A DNA stretch of 5,908 nucleotides from Methanomicrobiales archaeon (GTDB lineage Archaea; Halobacteriota; Methanomicrobia; Methanomicrobiales; Methanoculleaceae): assembly GCA_012521035.1 (NCBI GenBank), contig JAAYND010000237.1, positions 1 through 5,908 on the forward strand, given 5' to 3'. The notes under the pieces are model-generated. The model ran no database searches, had not been told where the DNA came from, and saw nothing but the letters and a program-made list of their open reading frames with translations. The position numbers and the translations under genes are program-made. This document shows, piece by piece, positions 5,368 to 5,908 of the stretch. Position 1 is the first letter of the stretch, and each line of letters opens with the position of its first letter.

Positions 5368-5908
5368 GTTTGTGGAGGGGAGTGTGTTCCCCCTATCTCA
5401 CCTTTGAGCCAGAGCTCGCCCAGACGATACTTATCCAGCCACTGAGTGAGTTTCTCGCGATCCAGGCGCTGCATCCTGGTTTTTCCCTCTATCTTTTCGC
5501 ATACAATAACCGACTCCGGTGTCTCTGTCAGGGCATCAACCAGCACATCCGAGTGTGTCGTCACGATCAACTGGCAGCGCTTTGACGCTGCTATCATCAT
5601 ATCCGCGAGGAACGGCAGAAGATCGGGGTGCAGCCCTAACTCAGGTTCCTCGATACAGACCAGCGGTGGGGGGGTGGGGTGGCAGAGGATCGTTATCAGG
5701 CAGAGGTACCGGAGCGTGCCATCGGAGAGGCGGGTTGCCGGGATGTTGAAACGCCCCTCTTCGAGGTAGAGTTGAACCCATCCTCCCTCGATCTGAACAT
5801 TGAAGTCATCGATCTCAGGGTAGAGATAGTTCAGCGCCTCAAGGATCCTGGATCTGGCGTGAAACCGCAATGAATTCAATACGAGAGGCAGATTTTCGCA
5901 CCCCTCCA
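5361..5908 (-). CDS. Predicted RecF/ABC-type AAA ATPase (COG4637-like), C-terminal half; 5' end beyond the window
   Basis: The frame is open to the right edge; about 181 codons are visible and the N-terminal half, with the Walker A loop, is missing. The visible part starts EGCENLPLVLNSLRF, as in predicted ATPases of the COG4637 group. It then has the ABC-signature equivalent LSDGTLRYL (5729-5703), the Walker B and D-loop stretch PPLVCIEEPELGLHPDLL (5669-5616), and the H-loop VTTHSDVLVDAL (5564-5529). The end, LGELWLKGEIGG, is the usual close of this group, with a short extra tail. A TTG at 5879 could be mistaken for the start, but conserved sequence continues upstream of it. Such proteins dimerise around ATP like SMC/RecF heads; their substrates are mostly unknown. 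Many relatives are paired with a second gene for a nuclease-like or unknown protein. Here the only visible downstream partner is the 48-residue gene. Confidence 0.9.
   Translation of the reverse strand, partial: EGCENLPLVLNSLRFHARSRILEALNYLYPEIDDFNVQIEGGWVQLYLEEGRFNIPATRLSDGTLRYLCLITILCHPTPPPLVCIEEPELGLHPDLLPFLADMMIAASKRCQLIVTTHSDVLVDALTETPESVIVCEKIEGKTRMQRLDREKLTQWLDKYRLGELWLKGEIGGTHSPPQTG

Noticed and set aside
5361..5879. Treating the TTG at 5879 as the start of a complete 172-residue ATPase
   Set aside because: The frame stays open to the window edge with family-like residues (ENLPLVL), and Walker A is absent, so the gene is cut by the window rather than short.

Overview
The window is almost wholly coding and looks like chromosome from a GC-rich methanogenic archaeon. 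It resembles Methanomicrobiales of the Methanoculleus type, but that placement is inference. The supports are an oxygen-independent (cobalt-early, Cbi-type) corrin ring pathway, ribosome binding sites matching the archaeal GGAGGTGAT consensus, GTG starts mixed with ATG, and tightly overlapping genes. No mobile element, CRISPR array, RNA gene or tandem repeat was seen.

Positions 1-5203, + strand: a cobalamin (corrin ring) operon in the order cbiT (last codons only), cbiL, cbiF, cbiG, cbiH, cbiC, cbiD, cbiE. Every junction is an overlap, of about 10, 8, 4, 32, 53, 20 and 4 bases in turn, so the genes are almost certainly one translationally coupled transcript. Its promoter lies upstream of the window. 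Together the products would carry cobalt-factor II through methylation at C20 (CbiL), C17 with ring contraction (CbiH), C11 (CbiF), loss of the C2 unit as acetaldehyde (CbiG), C1 (CbiD), C15 with decarboxylation (CbiT) and C5 (CbiE), then the final methyl shift to cobyrinic acid (CbiC). The cobalt-precorrin-6A reductase (CbiJ), the chelatase, the amidases and the late nucleotide-loop genes are not in view.

Positions 5209-5908, - strand: a convergent pair unrelated to cobalamin. The first is the C-terminal half of a RecF/ABC-type predicted ATPase (COG4637-like) that runs off the right edge. The second is a coupled 48-residue basic small protein whose ribosome binding site overlaps the ATPase stop codon. 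The two blocks meet tail to tail with only 5 bases between their stop codons.

The points most worth a second look are two. CbiC has valine where the family's catalytic histidine is expected, although the rest of the protein is well conserved. The small unrecognised protein appears locked to the ATPase. CbiF also departs from its family at an otherwise conserved segment.
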